NCBI RefSeq assembly: GCF_900104245.1
Contig: NZ_FMXN01000003.1
Coordinates: 160,459 to 224,458, forward strand
Source: Pseudidiomarina indica
Lineage (GTDB): Bacteria > Pseudomonadota > Gammaproteobacteria > Enterobacterales > Alteromonadaceae
Length of the DNA stretch: 64,000 bases
Direction: 5' to 3'
The notes under the pieces were generated by a model, which did no database searches, had not been told where the DNA came from, and was given only the letters and a program-made list of their open reading frames with translations. The translations under genes and the position numbers were made by a program. Positions 1-8,778 of the stretch are shown one piece after another. Within the stretch, counting starts at the first letter, position 1. Each line of letters begins with the position of its first letter.

Positions 1-300
1 GAACAGAAGATTACCATTGCCATCGATGACTTTGGTACCGGCTTTTCATCCCTGAGTTATTTAAAGAAGTTACCGGTTGATAAAGTGAAAATTGATCGCA
101 GTTTTGTGGCAGGCATTCGCACTCACCGTGCCGACCGAGTGCTGATTGGTTCGGTGATTAAAATTGCGCAGAGCTTGAATTTTGAAGTGGTGGCCGAAGG
201 AATAGAAACGCCGCAACAAGCCGAATTTGTCAGTGAAATGGGCTGTGATTATATGCAGGGGTACTATTTTGGACGCCCTGTTCCCTTCGAGGAATTGTAA
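1..300 (+). CDS. EAL-domain protein, C-terminal part (5' end outside window)
   Basis: An open frame runs from the first base to a TAA at 298-300 and gives about 99 residues of the end of an EAL domain, the cyclic-di-GMP phosphodiesterase fold. Visible family motifs are DDFGTG, the KIDRSFV stretch, the VVAEGIET block with its catalytic-site glutamate, and the closing QGYYFGRP motif. The EAL signature itself and any upstream GGDEF, PAS or membrane part lie outside the window, so activity and input cannot be judged. The conserved ends look intact, so it is probably an active phosphodiesterase or a sensor of the same fold. The next gene starts 78 bases downstream. Confidence 0.9.
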   Translation, partial: EQKITIAIDDFGTGFSSLSYLKKLPVDKVKIDRSFVAGIRTHRADRVLIGSVIKIAQSLNFEVVAEGIETPQQAEFVSEMGCDYMQGYYFGRPVPFEEL

Positions 301-378
301 AACTCACGTTAATCTCGATTTTTTGGTCTATAAGTTACATACACTTAGCTGGGTAATATACATTATCAAGGCCAAATT

Positions 379-1584
379 ATGTCGATACCTATTTTATTAA
401 GTATTGTAATCCTGCTGTGGCTGGTGTTAGTCATTGCAGGTGCATTTGAAGCCATCCAACATCGTCTTCTCCTTCGTAAAATTCCCATTCGGGTGCATGT
501 GAATGGTACCCGCGGTAAAACCAGTGTGACCCGTCTAATCGCCGCAGGACTGCGTGGTGGTGGTATGCGGGTCTGTGCAAAAACTACCGGCTCGGCTGCT
601 GCGATGACAGATCCCGAAGGCCGAGAGTTTCCTATTTACCGCATTAGCGGAGCCAACATTATTGAACAAATGCGGATGCTAAAACGCATGGTCAGCTTAC
701 AGCCTGAAGCCGTGGTGATTGAATGCATGGCATTGCAGCCGCAATATCAGAGCTTGTGCGAGTTGCGGATGGTTCGCTCAACCGTTGGTGTGATCACCAA
801 TGCACGGGCCGACCATTTAGATGTGATGGGGCCAGGTGAACGCGACGTCGCATTGGCCTTAGCGGGAAGTACGCCAGTGCGTGGCACGCTGTTTACGGCG
901 GAGCGGGATTTAATCGATGTTTTCCAAGAAGCCTGTCAAGACCGCCGAAGCCAGTTGCAAGGTGTCACGGAAGAAGAAGTTGCCGCAATTCCCGATTCAG
1001 TGCTCGCTCAATTTAACTATGCGGAGCATGCCGAAAATGTCGCGCTGGCACTAAAAGTGTGCGAGTTCATTGGGGTCGATAGAGCTCGCGCGTTACAAGG
1101 CATGATTGCATTGGAACCTGAAACGGGTGCCATGCAGGTGATGCATGTGCGGTACTTTGAACGGGATCTGATTTTTGTGAATGCCTTTGCTGCCAATGAT
1201 CCTGAATCAACCGGACGAATTTGGGAAACCATGGTAGCGAAACACGGTGCCGGGCGGCGTACTATGATGTTGATTAACTGCCGTGCGGATCGACCGCATC
1301 GTTCTGCGCAAATGGCGGAAGCTGTCGTGCAGTGGACCGCGCCGGATAAAGTTGTGGTGATTGGCTCGGGCTCCTTCATTTTTGTGCGAGAAGTAACGAA
1401 GCAGGGCTTTGATCCTGACAAAATCATGGTGTTAGAAGGCGCTCAAATGACAGAAATCACGGAAGTATTGCTAGAACAATCGCTCGGCAAAGCGCTGATT
1501 GTTGGCATGGGTAATATTCATGGGGGCGGCGAGGATGTCGCTCGCTTTTTCCAAAACCGAGCAATGAATAAGGAAGACGTATGA
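379..1584 (+). CDS. pgsB: Poly-gamma-glutamate synthase subunit PgsB/CapB
   Basis: A 401-residue Mur-ligase-like protein. Family knowledge: PgsB/CapB is the ATP-dependent amide ligase that joins glutamate through its gamma-carboxyl at the inner membrane, together with PgsC. Seen: an N-terminal membrane anchor (about residues 5-22), then a P-loop VNGTRGKTS (41-49), and the VITNARADHLDVMGP block typical of the family. Length matches known CapB proteins (about 390-400). It overlaps pgsC by four bases (ATGA), which indicates translational coupling. The anchoring partner PgsA/CapA is not found near it. The alternative of folylpolyglutamate synthase is unlikely because of the N-terminal anchor and the pgsC neighbour. 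Confidence 0.93.
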   Translation: MSIPILLSIVILLWLVLVIAGAFEAIQHRLLLRKIPIRVHVNGTRGKTSVTRLIAAGLRGGGMRVCAKTTGSAAAMTDPEGREFPIYRISGANIIEQMRMLKRMVSLQPEAVVIECMALQPQYQSLCELRMVRSTVGVITNARADHLDVMGPGERDVALALAGSTPVRGTLFTAERDLIDVFQEACQDRRSQLQGVTEEEVAAIPDSVLAQFNYAEHAENVALALKVCEFIGVDRARALQGMIALEPETGAMQVMHVRYFERDLIFVNAFAANDPESTGRIWETMVAKHGAGRRTMMLINCRADRPHRSAQMAEAVVQWTAPDKVVVIGSGSFIFVREVTKQGFDPDKIMVLEGAQMTEITEVLLEQSLGKALIVGMGNIHGGGEDVARFFQNRAMNKEDV

Positions 1585-2156
1585 TTGCGCTGAACATTCT
1601 TGCGGTGGCCATTGGCATCGGGTTGTTTTTTACATTGCTACTTACCACCACCTTAGGGTTGGCAGCCGGGGGATTAGTCGTTCCCGGTTATGTTGCTCTG
1701 CAGTTGACCGACCCGCTGAGTTTATCCCTGACATTATTAGCGGCGTTTGTAACTTACTTGGTGGTAAAAATCGTGGCCAGCTTCGTGATTGTGTATGGCC
1801 GTCGGCAAACCATCATTATGATTTTAACCGGTTATATCATTGCCGGTTTACTGGATTTACTGCTGGGACATTTGGTGACCTGGGTTGATCTGCAAATGGT
1901 CGCTGGTTCAGATAATGCGCAAGCCCATGTGCAAACTCTTGAGTCTGGGTTCATGATGGCGGTGATGGAAAGCAGCATTATTGGTTACATCATTCCAGGT
2001 TTAATCGCTATTTGGTTCGAACGCCAAGGCGTTTTACAAACCTTATGTGGATTGGCGGTGACGGCCGTGTTAGTGCGGTTAGCGTTGATTGCCCTGATGC
2101 CTGAATCGCTGCAAATGTATGAAGCCAGCCGAGCCTTTCAAATGCCGGGATGGTAA
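1581..2156 (+). CDS. pgsC: Poly-gamma-glutamate biosynthesis membrane protein PgsC/CapC
   Basis: A 191-residue, very hydrophobic protein with about five membrane spans, starting at the ATG that overlaps the pgsB stop. It opens with the family-like segment containing TTLGLAAGGLVVPGYVAL, and later has GRRQTIIMILTGYI, both as expected for PgsC. Known PgsC proteins are near 150 residues, so this one carries about 40 extra, mainly in the C-terminal half (an extra membrane segment around LIAIWFERQG and LAVTAVLVRLALIAL). PgsC forms the synthase and exporter complex with PgsB. The end overlaps the longest reading of the next gene, but the better downstream start lies 30 bases later. Confidence 0.88.
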   Translation: MIALNILAVAIGIGLFFTLLLTTTLGLAAGGLVVPGYVALQLTDPLSLSLTLLAAFVTYLVVKIVASFVIVYGRRQTIIMILTGYIIAGLLDLLLGHLVTWVDLQMVAGSDNAQAHVQTLESGFMMAVMESSIIGYIIPGLIAIWFERQGVLQTLCGLAVTAVLVRLALIALMPESLQMYEASRAFQMPGW

Positions 2157-2185
2157 TTGAGCGCAGCAATAAGGAGAGCAATGAA

Positions 2186-3337
2186 ATGAGTCGGTTTACA
2201 AAAATTTATTGGCGCTCGTCAGGAGTGCCTTTGTGGGGCCAAGTATTTTTGATTGGCTTGGCGCTCATTGCGTTATTCATGGCGGAGAACTTACGGCAGC
2301 GGGACCCCACGGTTGACAGCAATTATGCCACCATGGTGAATGCCGCCAAAACCATGCGTGAAGGCATGGATACCTTAATGCCGCTACGGGCGAGAATCGC
2401 CCCGATTAATCCCGAGTTTGATCCGCAGCGAAGTGGCCTCATTGGCTTAGAAAACTCCATCATCACCACGAACCAAGGTGGCCGAGAAGCGAAGCAAACC
2501 ACCATTAACCCTAATTGGGCAGCAGTGGCAGTCAAATTACTGGCGGACGCGGGCGTCAAAGAAGGGGATCTGGTTGCAGTGACGGTTTCAGGCTCTTTCC
2601 CCGCCTTGAACTTAGCAGTGTATGCCGCTATTGAAGCGCTGGGGGCTGATGCCGTGATCATTGCTTCAGCATCGTCTTCGCAATGGGGAGCCAACGTACC
2701 ACAGTTTGCTTGGCTTGATATGGAGCGTGAACTGCGCCGTGCTGGGGTGATTCGGTTGCAACCCGTTTATGCTTCGATTGGAGGTATTGAAGACCGGGGA
2801 GTAGGCATGTCGAGTGAAGGCGTGCAAGCCTTAAAAGAGAGTATTCAGCGAGCGGGAATTCGCTACTTAGAACCTCGAAATTACCAAGAAGCGGTGGCCG
2901 ATCGGATTGCTATTTTCCGAGAGTATTCGGCGGGACGGAATTATCAAGCCTTTGTGAACGTGGGAGGAGGAGCGACCATCGTAGGGCCGCCAGGAATCGA
3001 TGATTTATTCCGGTCAGGAATGCAACAAGATGCTCCGGCGCGCGCCTTTGCGGTGGACACGGTGATGGGCTATTTTTTACAGGAAAATATCCCCAGCATT
3101 CATTTCTCCGGCGTGAAAAACCTCGCAGAACGTTATGGGCTCCCGATTGCGCCGATTGAGCCTGTTCCAGTTGGCAATGGCGGTATTTATTCGGCGACGG
3201 TCTATAACCGATGGTTAGCGATTGTGCTTGGCCTCGCATTATTTGGCATGACGTGGTTGATAGTTCGCTCTGCGCGGATTACAAGTATTTTTGAGCGCGC
3301 CGGTCGCCATGGCAATATCACCAAACCCATGGTGTGA
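2186..3337 (+). CDS. pgsW: Poly-gamma-glutamate system protein (PgsW-type)
   Basis: A 383-residue protein matching the poly-gamma-glutamate system protein that accompanies pgsBC in many Gram-negative bacteria; its exact role is not established. The ATG at 2186 is chosen because AAGGAG lies nine bases upstream (2171-2176); an earlier in-frame ATG at 2150 has no good site. Seen: one membrane span near the N-terminus (FLIGLALIALFMA), a large extracytoplasmic domain with motifs such as GLENSIITTNQG and SIHFSGVKNLAERYGLP, and a C-terminal membrane span followed by a basic tail. Topology suggests a periplasmic domain tethered at both ends, perhaps guiding or releasing the polymer (inference). No PgsA-type metallophosphatase follows. 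Confidence 0.78.
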   Translation: MSRFTKIYWRSSGVPLWGQVFLIGLALIALFMAENLRQRDPTVDSNYATMVNAAKTMREGMDTLMPLRARIAPINPEFDPQRSGLIGLENSIITTNQGGREAKQTTINPNWAAVAVKLLADAGVKEGDLVAVTVSGSFPALNLAVYAAIEALGADAVIIASASSSQWGANVPQFAWLDMERELRRAGVIRLQPVYASIGGIEDRGVGMSSEGVQALKESIQRAGIRYLEPRNYQEAVADRIAIFREYSAGRNYQAFVNVGGGATIVGPPGIDDLFRSGMQQDAPARAFAVDTVMGYFLQENIPSIHFSGVKNLAERYGLPIAPIEPVPVGNGGIYSATVYNRWLAIVLGLALFGMTWLIVRSARITSIFERAGRHGNITKPMV

Positions 3338-3357
3338 TCAGCCGTTACTTGAGTCAG

Positions 3358-3404
3358 TGGTCAGAGGACCTTGCGCACGCCTAGGTGGGCTAGAACTCTG
3401 ACCA
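3358..3404. other. Inverted repeat between pgsW and response regulator
   Basis: A perfect 9-base inverted repeat (TGGTCAGAG at 3358-3366, CTCTGACCA at 3396-3404) encloses 29 bases. No T-run follows, so it is not a standard intrinsic terminator. It lies 21 bases after the pgsW stop and about 160 bases before the response regulator. It could be an mRNA stem at the end of the pgs transcript or a protein-binding site; the sequence does not decide. Confidence 0.4.
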
Positions 3405-3562
3405 AATTCCCCCCGATTTCTCACCGCTGCCGTCGAAATTTTAGATGGCTCCTCTACGTTTGCTGATCCGACTGTGGTAGATTCGCTTCATGTGTATCAG
3501 TTAAATTGATGAAAATCAGTGCTCTATTCGTAGGTAGTAGGCACTCCACAGCGGACTTAAGC

Positions 3563-4213
3563 ATGGCGAAATTTTTAATTGCGGATGATCACCCGTTATT
3601 TCGTGAAGCCCTGCAAGGGGCTCTCGCTAACCATTATTCTGATTTACAGTTACGGGAAGCTGAGGATCTCGATAGTACGCTGGTGGCCTTGCAAGAGGAC
3701 GATGATCTCGATCTGCTCTTGCTTGACCTTCATATGCCAGGGAGTGGTGATTTGTATGGATTAATTCGCATCCGCGAAGACTACCCATTGGTGCCTATTG
3801 CCATTATTTCGGGCACTGAAGAGCCAGCGGTGGTGGCCAAATGCATTGGCTTTGGTGCGCTTGGCTTTATTCCTAAATCCTTACCCTCTCTTGAAATTGC
3901 TGCTGCAATCGATGTGATTTTGCAGGGCGATACCTGGGTTCCCGCAGAAGTGCGGGGCCGGCTCGCAGAGCTGACCAATGAAGAACAAGAGCTCGCTAAA
4001 AAAGTTGCCGATTTAACCCCTCAGCAATATCGCGTGCTGCTGCTGTTGCATGAAGGATTGCTGAATAAACAAATTGCTTATCAACTAAATATCACGGAGG
4101 CCACGGTTAAAGCTCATATTACTGCTATCTTTAAAAAGTTAGGGGTTTATAGTCGTACCCAAGCTGTTTTGCTAGTCGAACGGCTGCAGTTAGAGCCCAA
4201 TAAGAATGATTAA
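3563..4213 (+). CDS. NarL/FixJ-type response regulator
   Basis: A 216-residue two-domain response regulator. The start at 3563 (MAKFLIADDHPLF) aligns with the family; an ATG at 3506 would add 19 residues unlike any receiver. The receiver domain (about 1-120) has the acidic pair D8/D9, phosphoacceptor D55 (LLLLDLHMPG) and the switch lysine near KSLP. A LuxR-type helix-turn-helix follows (about 145-205, with LTPQQYRVLLLL, NKQIAYQLNI and ATVKAHITAIFKKLG). It should bind DNA as a dimer when phosphorylated. No kinase gene is adjacent; the hybrid kinase at 8779-12243 is a possible partner but has its own receiver. Targets could include the pgs genes or the protease beside it (inference). Confidence 0.9.
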   Translation: MAKFLIADDHPLFREALQGALANHYSDLQLREAEDLDSTLVALQEDDDLDLLLLDLHMPGSGDLYGLIRIREDYPLVPIAIISGTEEPAVVAKCIGFGALGFIPKSLPSLEIAAAIDVILQGDTWVPAEVRGRLAELTNEEQELAKKVADLTPQQYRVLLLLHEGLLNKQIAYQLNITEATVKAHITAIFKKLGVYSRTQAVLLVERLQLEPNKND

Positions 4214-4252
4214 AAATATTTGTGGAATTGTTAACACAATGTGGTAACTTTT

Positions 4253-4283
4253 AGGAACGACTCATTGGTCAGTCGTTCTTTAT
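4253..4283 (+). terminator. Probable intrinsic terminator after response regulator
   Basis: GAACGACT (4255-4262) and AGTCGTTC (4271-4278) form an 8 bp stem, extendable by two pairs, around an 8-base loop, followed by a short T-rich run. It lies about 40 bases after the stop and 30 bases before the next start codon, so it could also act as a leader hairpin of the protease gene. Confidence 0.5.
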
Positions 4284-4312
4284 TGATTTACAGAACACAC
4301 AAGGGAAGAGCA

Positions 4313-7300
4313 ATGAAAAAAATAAAAACTGCTCATTGGTCTATGGTGGCAATGGCGGTTGCGGCTGCAACATCCATTTCAACACTCACGGCCCAAGAGA
4401 TTCAACAGGCGGACCTTTCGACGCTGAAGGCAACTCAAGCGATAGAAAGCAAAGCGGGCAAAAAATATAAAATGACGAATGCTGAACGTCAGCTTCAGCG
4501 CCACAATAGCAAGCGTTATATCATTGAATTTGAAGCTCCAGCGGCAGCAGTATACAAAGGCGGCGTGCCGGGGTATGCAGCAACTTCAACTCACGTGACT
4601 GGCCAAGAACGACTGGATGTCAAGTCGGCACCGGTCCAGTCTTATACGGCTTATCTGAAACAGCAACAAGAACAAACACTAGGATTGGCCGCTCGCGCAG
4701 TGCCAAACATGAGTGTGAAAGCGCAGTTAGCGCTGACATTCAACGGTGCGATTGTTGAATACCAAGGTGACGATTTAATTCAACGCTTAAAAGGCGTGCC
4801 AGGAATTAAGTCGGTTTATGAAGATTCCGTGGTTTACACTACCATGGATGCCTCCAATAGCTTGATTAACAGTGATGCTGCATGGCAAGCACTCGGTGGT
4901 CAAGATGCTGCAGGTAAAGGCATTAATGTTGCCATTATCGACACCGGGATTGATTTTGAACACCTGATGTTTGCCGACAATGGCCATGATGCGGTCATTG
5001 TTGAAACCGAGGCAGGCGAAGATTTTTGTGCCGCCAATGAGGGCATTTGTAACGACAAGATTGCCATTGCCCGCTATTACGATGTGCCGAGCTCGGTTCA
5101 CCCTGAGGAATTCTTTGATTCCCCGTGGGATATGAACGGTCACGGAACCCACGTGGCAGGAACAGCTGCAGGTAACCCTGTCAGCGTCACCTATAATGGG
5201 GTGGCCATGAACATGTCCGGGGTCGCACCAGGAGCAACGTTGTTTGTCTACAAAGCGCTATGGAACACGGCTGATGGTCGTGGTTCTGGTGTAACGTCAG
5301 CGTTAGCCGAAGCCTTAGAAGACGCCGCGATGGACGGTGCGCACGTGATCAATAACTCATGGGGTGGCAATGCTGGCGCTCATCCATCAACGAGTCCTTA
5401 TCAAACGATTATGCAAGCGCTTGATGAAATGGGTGTGGTGACGGTGACTTCAGCCGGTAACTCAGGGCCAGGCGCTCAGACTGTTGGCTGTCCAGGGTGT
5501 ATTGAAGAAACAATTACCGTAGCGAGTACGCATACGGGCCGTGTTTTTGAAAACTGGCTGGCCGTTGACGGCATGGACCCGATTACAACAGCACCGGGTA
5601 ACGGTGATTTTGAAATGACCGCTGACATTACCGGTGCCTTGCTTCCTTCTATCAGCATCGATGAAGATAATTTCGAAGGTTGTGCTGCGTTTGAAGAAGG
5701 CGCGTTTGCGGGTGGCATTGCAATGATTCCACGGGGCTCCTGTGCTTTTACTGAAAAAGCAAATAATGCCCAAGCTGCAGGTGCGATTGGCCTTATCGTT
5801 TATAACAACGTTCCTGTGGAAATGGTCAACATGGCGCTGGATGGGGTGACCTTACCGAGCGTGTTCATTTCCCTTGAGAGTGCAGAAGCTGTTCTTGAAG
5901 GATGGGAAGAAGGACTGACCGCGACTATTCAGGCAACCACAAAGGCGATTCGTGACGAACAAGTCGATATGATGTCTGACTTCAGTTCACGTGGTCCAGG
6001 TGGTGAATCAAGCTTCTTGAAGCCAGAAATTGCAGCACCAGGTCATAATATCTTGTCAGCAGCCCCGGGTGGCGGCTATCAAACCATGAGTGGTACCTCC
6101 ATGGCGAGCCCACACGTGGCCGGTGCAGCAGCCTTATTGTTAGCAGCTAACTCTGATTTGTCACCGCAGCAAGTGAAGTCGGTACTGATGACTTCCAGCG
6201 TGACTGGCACCAAGAAAGAAGACGCTGAAACCCCGACGGATCCGTTCGATGTGGGCGCAGGTCGTCTTGACTTGGCGAACGCGTTCAACACCGGTCTGGT
6301 GGTCGATATTCCATCGTTTGCTCACTCCATGTGTGTGAATGTGTGTGATTTCACCCGTACCTTGACCAACTTAGGGGACGGTGAAACCACGTGGAACGTC
6401 ACGGTTGAAATGAGCAATCCAGGCGTAACCGTAGAACATCCTGACAGTGTCACTGTTACTGCGGAAGGTGCCGAGTTTGCGCTTTCAATTAACGGTTCTG
6501 CTGCAGGTGAAGGTTGGCAGTTTGGTACGGTAACGCTCACTGATACCAGCGGTAATTTCGTGGATGCACGGTTACCGATTGCGGTTTATACCGCTCTTTC
6601 AGAAAACTCCAGTGCGTTAGCTGCTGCGGTGACTGAAGGGACTGTTGCTGCCAATGAGGACATGACGTTATCAGTCTATGGCGCCATGGGCTCCGTAGCT
6701 GGTGCGGAAGTCACCATTACCGCACAACTCCCGATGGATGAAGTGTTTGAGTTGAATCAGGACTCGATCAGTGTCGTCGAAACCTTATCAACCACCACTG
6801 ATTTAACATTCGATCCTGACACTCGTACCATCACCTGGACGGGCACCCAAACGGATGAAGCACCAATGAATAATTTGGCACTGGTTGGTTTCCCGTTCGG
6901 TGGATTGGGTTTGGATGATTTGGAAGCACAATTTGGTATTACCCATCAGAAAGCCTGTACCGCAGGGTGTGATGAATCCGTCCTCAACCTAACTGTGCCT
7001 GGTGTGTGGAAATTTGATGGTGTCGACTATTCAGTGTTGGGTATTTGGAGTAACGGTATTGTCGAAGTGGGTGGGCGTCGTTCACCTTCTACATGGGCTT
7101 TACAAGCATTCCCGAACCCGGCTCAGCCGAATGGCGTTGTTGCTCCATTTTGGTCAGATTGGGTCACGCTCGCTGGCGAAGGTGAGCTTCGCTATACTTC
7201 AGTGAATTATGGCGGTGATCTCTATGTTATCGTCGAGTGGTATAAGGTTCGTGAGTATGATAGCACCGGCGTTTACGACGGTCCTACGTACACCTTCAAC

Positions 7301-8242
7301 ACTTGGTTCCGTATGGAGAGCAATGAGGTTCTGTTCAACTATGTTGACGTGAACACGGGCAAACCAACCGATGACATGCTGGTGATTGGTCAAGAAAGCA
7401 TGGATGGTACCGTAGGTTTCTTAGCCTATGCGTTTGGCCAAGGCTATTACCCAGCGGATGGCGACGTGATGCTCGCTACCAGTGCAGCAGGTGCCGCGGC
7501 GAATGTGTTGATCAGCGTCGATGCGAAAGTAACCAGCTTTGGTGACGTTGCTGGTATGAGCGTGGTCGGCAAACATAGCCGTACAACGGCCATTGATTTG
7601 ACTGCTGCGATAGGAACTCAGCAACGAGACCTGTTGACGCTCTTGAATATCACTGATGGTAACGTTGATTATGATGGCATCCTGCCGTTAGCGATTAAAC
7701 CGACCGGTGAGTTAAGCATTGAAATTGTCGAAGGACCAGAACATGGAACCTTGGCAACAGACGGCTTTGTCACCAGCTTTACTCCGAACGAAGCCGGCTG
7801 GCTTGGAACGGACAGCTTCACCTACCGTGTGGTTGATGAAGCAGGAGCGGCGTCGACTGAAAACACCGTTGAAATCGCTATTGTTAACACGGCGCCAGCA
7901 GTGAAAGTCAATGCGCCAAGTTCGGTAGGTCCTGATGCGACAGTTCGCTTAGACGCGTCTGGCACCACTGATGCAGACGGTGACCAACTGACTTACAGTT
8001 GGGCCTTTGCTGGCGGCGTTACGGTGAGTTTGAGCAATGCCAATACGCCAGTTGCAACCTTCACTGCGCCACGTCTGGATGAGGCGGGTCAAGCGAAGTT
8101 TGTGTTGACAGTATCGGATGGTCTTGAAACGGTTCAACAAGCTGTGACCGTGAACATTGAGCCGCAAAAATCAAGCGGTGCAATGGGCTGGTTCTTAGTC
8201 TTGTTAGCTCTACCGTTAGTATGGTTACGTCGTCGCGCGTAA
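4313..8242 (+). CDS. Secreted S8 (subtilisin-like) serine protease with sortable C-terminal tail
   Basis: A 1309-residue extracellular protease; the start at 4313 follows AAGGGAAG and opens a clear signal peptide (about residues 1-28, ending near LTAQE). An inhibitor-I9-type propeptide (about 60-170) is followed by the subtilase domain with Asp210 (IIDTGID), His277 (HGTHVAG) and Ser596 ([11 protein letters not shown]). A protease-associated domain is inserted between His and Ser (about 400-500, with [17 protein letters not shown]). Beyond the catalytic part lie beta-rich segments, including a cadherin-like DSFTYRV motif near 1165 and a PKD-like [11 protein letters not shown] motif near 1220. 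The C-terminus is Ser-Gly, a hydrophobic helix ([13 protein letters not shown]) and RRR, like GlyGly-CTERM tails processed by rhombosortase (family knowledge). Likely surface processed and released; degrades protein for peptide uptake. Confidence 0.93.
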   Translation: MKKIKTAHWSMVAMAVAAATSISTLTAQEIQQADLSTLKATQAIESKAGKKYKMTNAERQLQRHNSKRYIIEFEAPAAAVYKGGVPGYAATSTHVTGQERLDVKSAPVQSYTAYLKQQQEQTLGLAARAVPNMSVKAQLALTFNGAIVEYQGDDLIQRLKGVPGIKSVYEDSVVYTTMDASNSLINSDAAWQALGGQDAAGKGINVAIIDTGIDFEHLMFADNGHDAVIVETEAGEDFCAANEGICNDKIAIARYYDVPSSVHPEEFFDSPWDMNGHGTHVAGTAAGNPVSVTYNGVAMNMSGVAPGATLFVYKALWNTADGRGSGVTSALAEALEDAAMDGAHVINNSWGGNAGAHPSTSPYQTIMQALDEMGVVTVTSAGNSGPGAQTVGCPGCIEETITVASTHTGRVFENWLAVDGMDPITTAPGNGDFEMTADITGALLPSISIDEDNFEGCAAFEEGAFAGGIAMIPRGSCAFTEKANNAQAAGAIGLIVYNNVPVEMVNMALDGVTLPSVFISLESAEAVLEGWEEGLTATIQATTKAIRDEQVDMMSDFSSRGPGGESSFLKPEIAAPGHNILSAAPGGGYQTMSGTSMASPHVAGAAALLLAANSDLSPQQVKSVLMTSSVTGTKKEDAETPTDPFDVGAGRLDLANAFNTGLVVDIPSFAHSMCVNVCDFTRTLTNLGDGETTWNVTVEMSNPGVTVEHPDSVTVTAEGAEFALSINGSAAGEGWQFGTVTLTDTSGNFVDARLPIAVYTALSENSSALAAAVTEGTVAANEDMTLSVYGAMGSVAGAEVTITAQLPMDEVFELNQDSISVVETLSTTTDLTFDPDTRTITWTGTQTDEAPMNNLALVGFPFGGLGLDDLEAQFGITHQKACTAGCDESVLNLTVPGVWKFDGVDYSVLGIWSNGIVEVGGRRSPSTWALQAFPNPAQPNGVVAPFWSDWVTLAGEGELRYTSVNYGGDLYVIVEWYKVREYDSTGVYDGPTYTFNTWFRMESNEVLFNYVDVNTGKPTDDMLVIGQESMDGTVGFLAYAFGQGYYPADGDVMLATSAAGAAANVLISVDAKVTSFGDVAGMSVVGKHSRTTAIDLTAAIGTQQRDLLTLLNITDGNVDYDGILPLAIKPTGELSIEIVEGPEHGTLATDGFVTSFTPNEAGWLGTDSFTYRVVDEAGAASTENTVEIAIVNTAPAVKVNAPSSVGPDATVRLDASGTTDADGDQLTYSWAFAGGVTVSLSNANTPVATFTAPRLDEAGQAKFVLTVSDGLETVQQAVTVNIEPQKSSGAMGWFLVLLALPLVWLRRRA

Positions 8243-8263
8243 TTGAATTGCTAAGTTAGCCTC

Positions 8264-8300
8264 AACGGCGATAGGATGATTTCTATCGCCGTTTTTTTTC
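8264..8300 (+). terminator. Intrinsic terminator after S8 protease
   Basis: An 11 bp perfect stem (AACGGCGATAG at 8264-8274 with CTATCGCCGTT at 8283-8293), an 8-base loop and a run of eight T (8292-8299). A strong rho-independent terminator. Confidence 0.92.
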
Positions 8301-8330
8301 TGTCTGGGAATAACATGCAGAGGTATCATG

Positions 8331-8774
8331 ATGCTAAATAAACGAACTCAAGGTTTTGTTTTGCTTTGCTGCATTACTGCAGTACTTGGCTGCGTCGATG
8401 CTGAGCAGTCGGGTGCAGTGAGCCAAGCGGAAACAAGTGTGACGCTGAATACCGATCAGGAGCGACAAACCCAACTTGCCGCCCTCGACCAACAAATTCG
8501 CAGTACTGTGGGGTTTCCACGGGCGAGCGAGTTCAGCCAATGTCGACTGTTGGAAGTTGGCATGCGTGCGTGCGGTGGTCCTGAGTATTACATGGCATAC
8601 TCCACGCAAGTGACCGATGAAGCGACATTGTTGCAGTTGGTGGAGCAATACAACCGGTTACGACAAGAACATATCGAAGCAACTCAGGAGGTCAGTACCT
8701 GTGAGATGATTCCGCGTCCGCAATTGGTCCTTGAAGGAGGCCTGTGTCAGGCCGTCTCAACCAGCTATATGTAA
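8331..8774 (+). CDS. Small lipoprotein of unknown function
   Basis: A 147-residue protein (148 if the ATG at 8328 is used; the second ATG sits better behind GAGG). It has a lipoprotein signal peptide with the lipobox VLGC at about residues 19-22, so the mature form would start at that cysteine and be anchored to a membrane. After a Ser/Thr/Gln-rich linker, the folded part (about 50-147) contains four further cysteines (FSQCRLL, MRACGG, STCEMI, GLCQAV), which could form two disulfides in the periplasm. I do not recognise the family. It ends four bases from the convergent histidine kinase gene. Confidence 0.7.
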   Translation: MLNKRTQGFVLLCCITAVLGCVDAEQSGAVSQAETSVTLNTDQERQTQLAALDQQIRSTVGFPRASEFSQCRLLEVGMRACGGPEYYMAYSTQVTDEATLLQLVEQYNRLRQEHIEATQEVSTCEMIPRPQLVLEGGLCQAVSTSYM

Positions 8775-8778
8775 TGGC

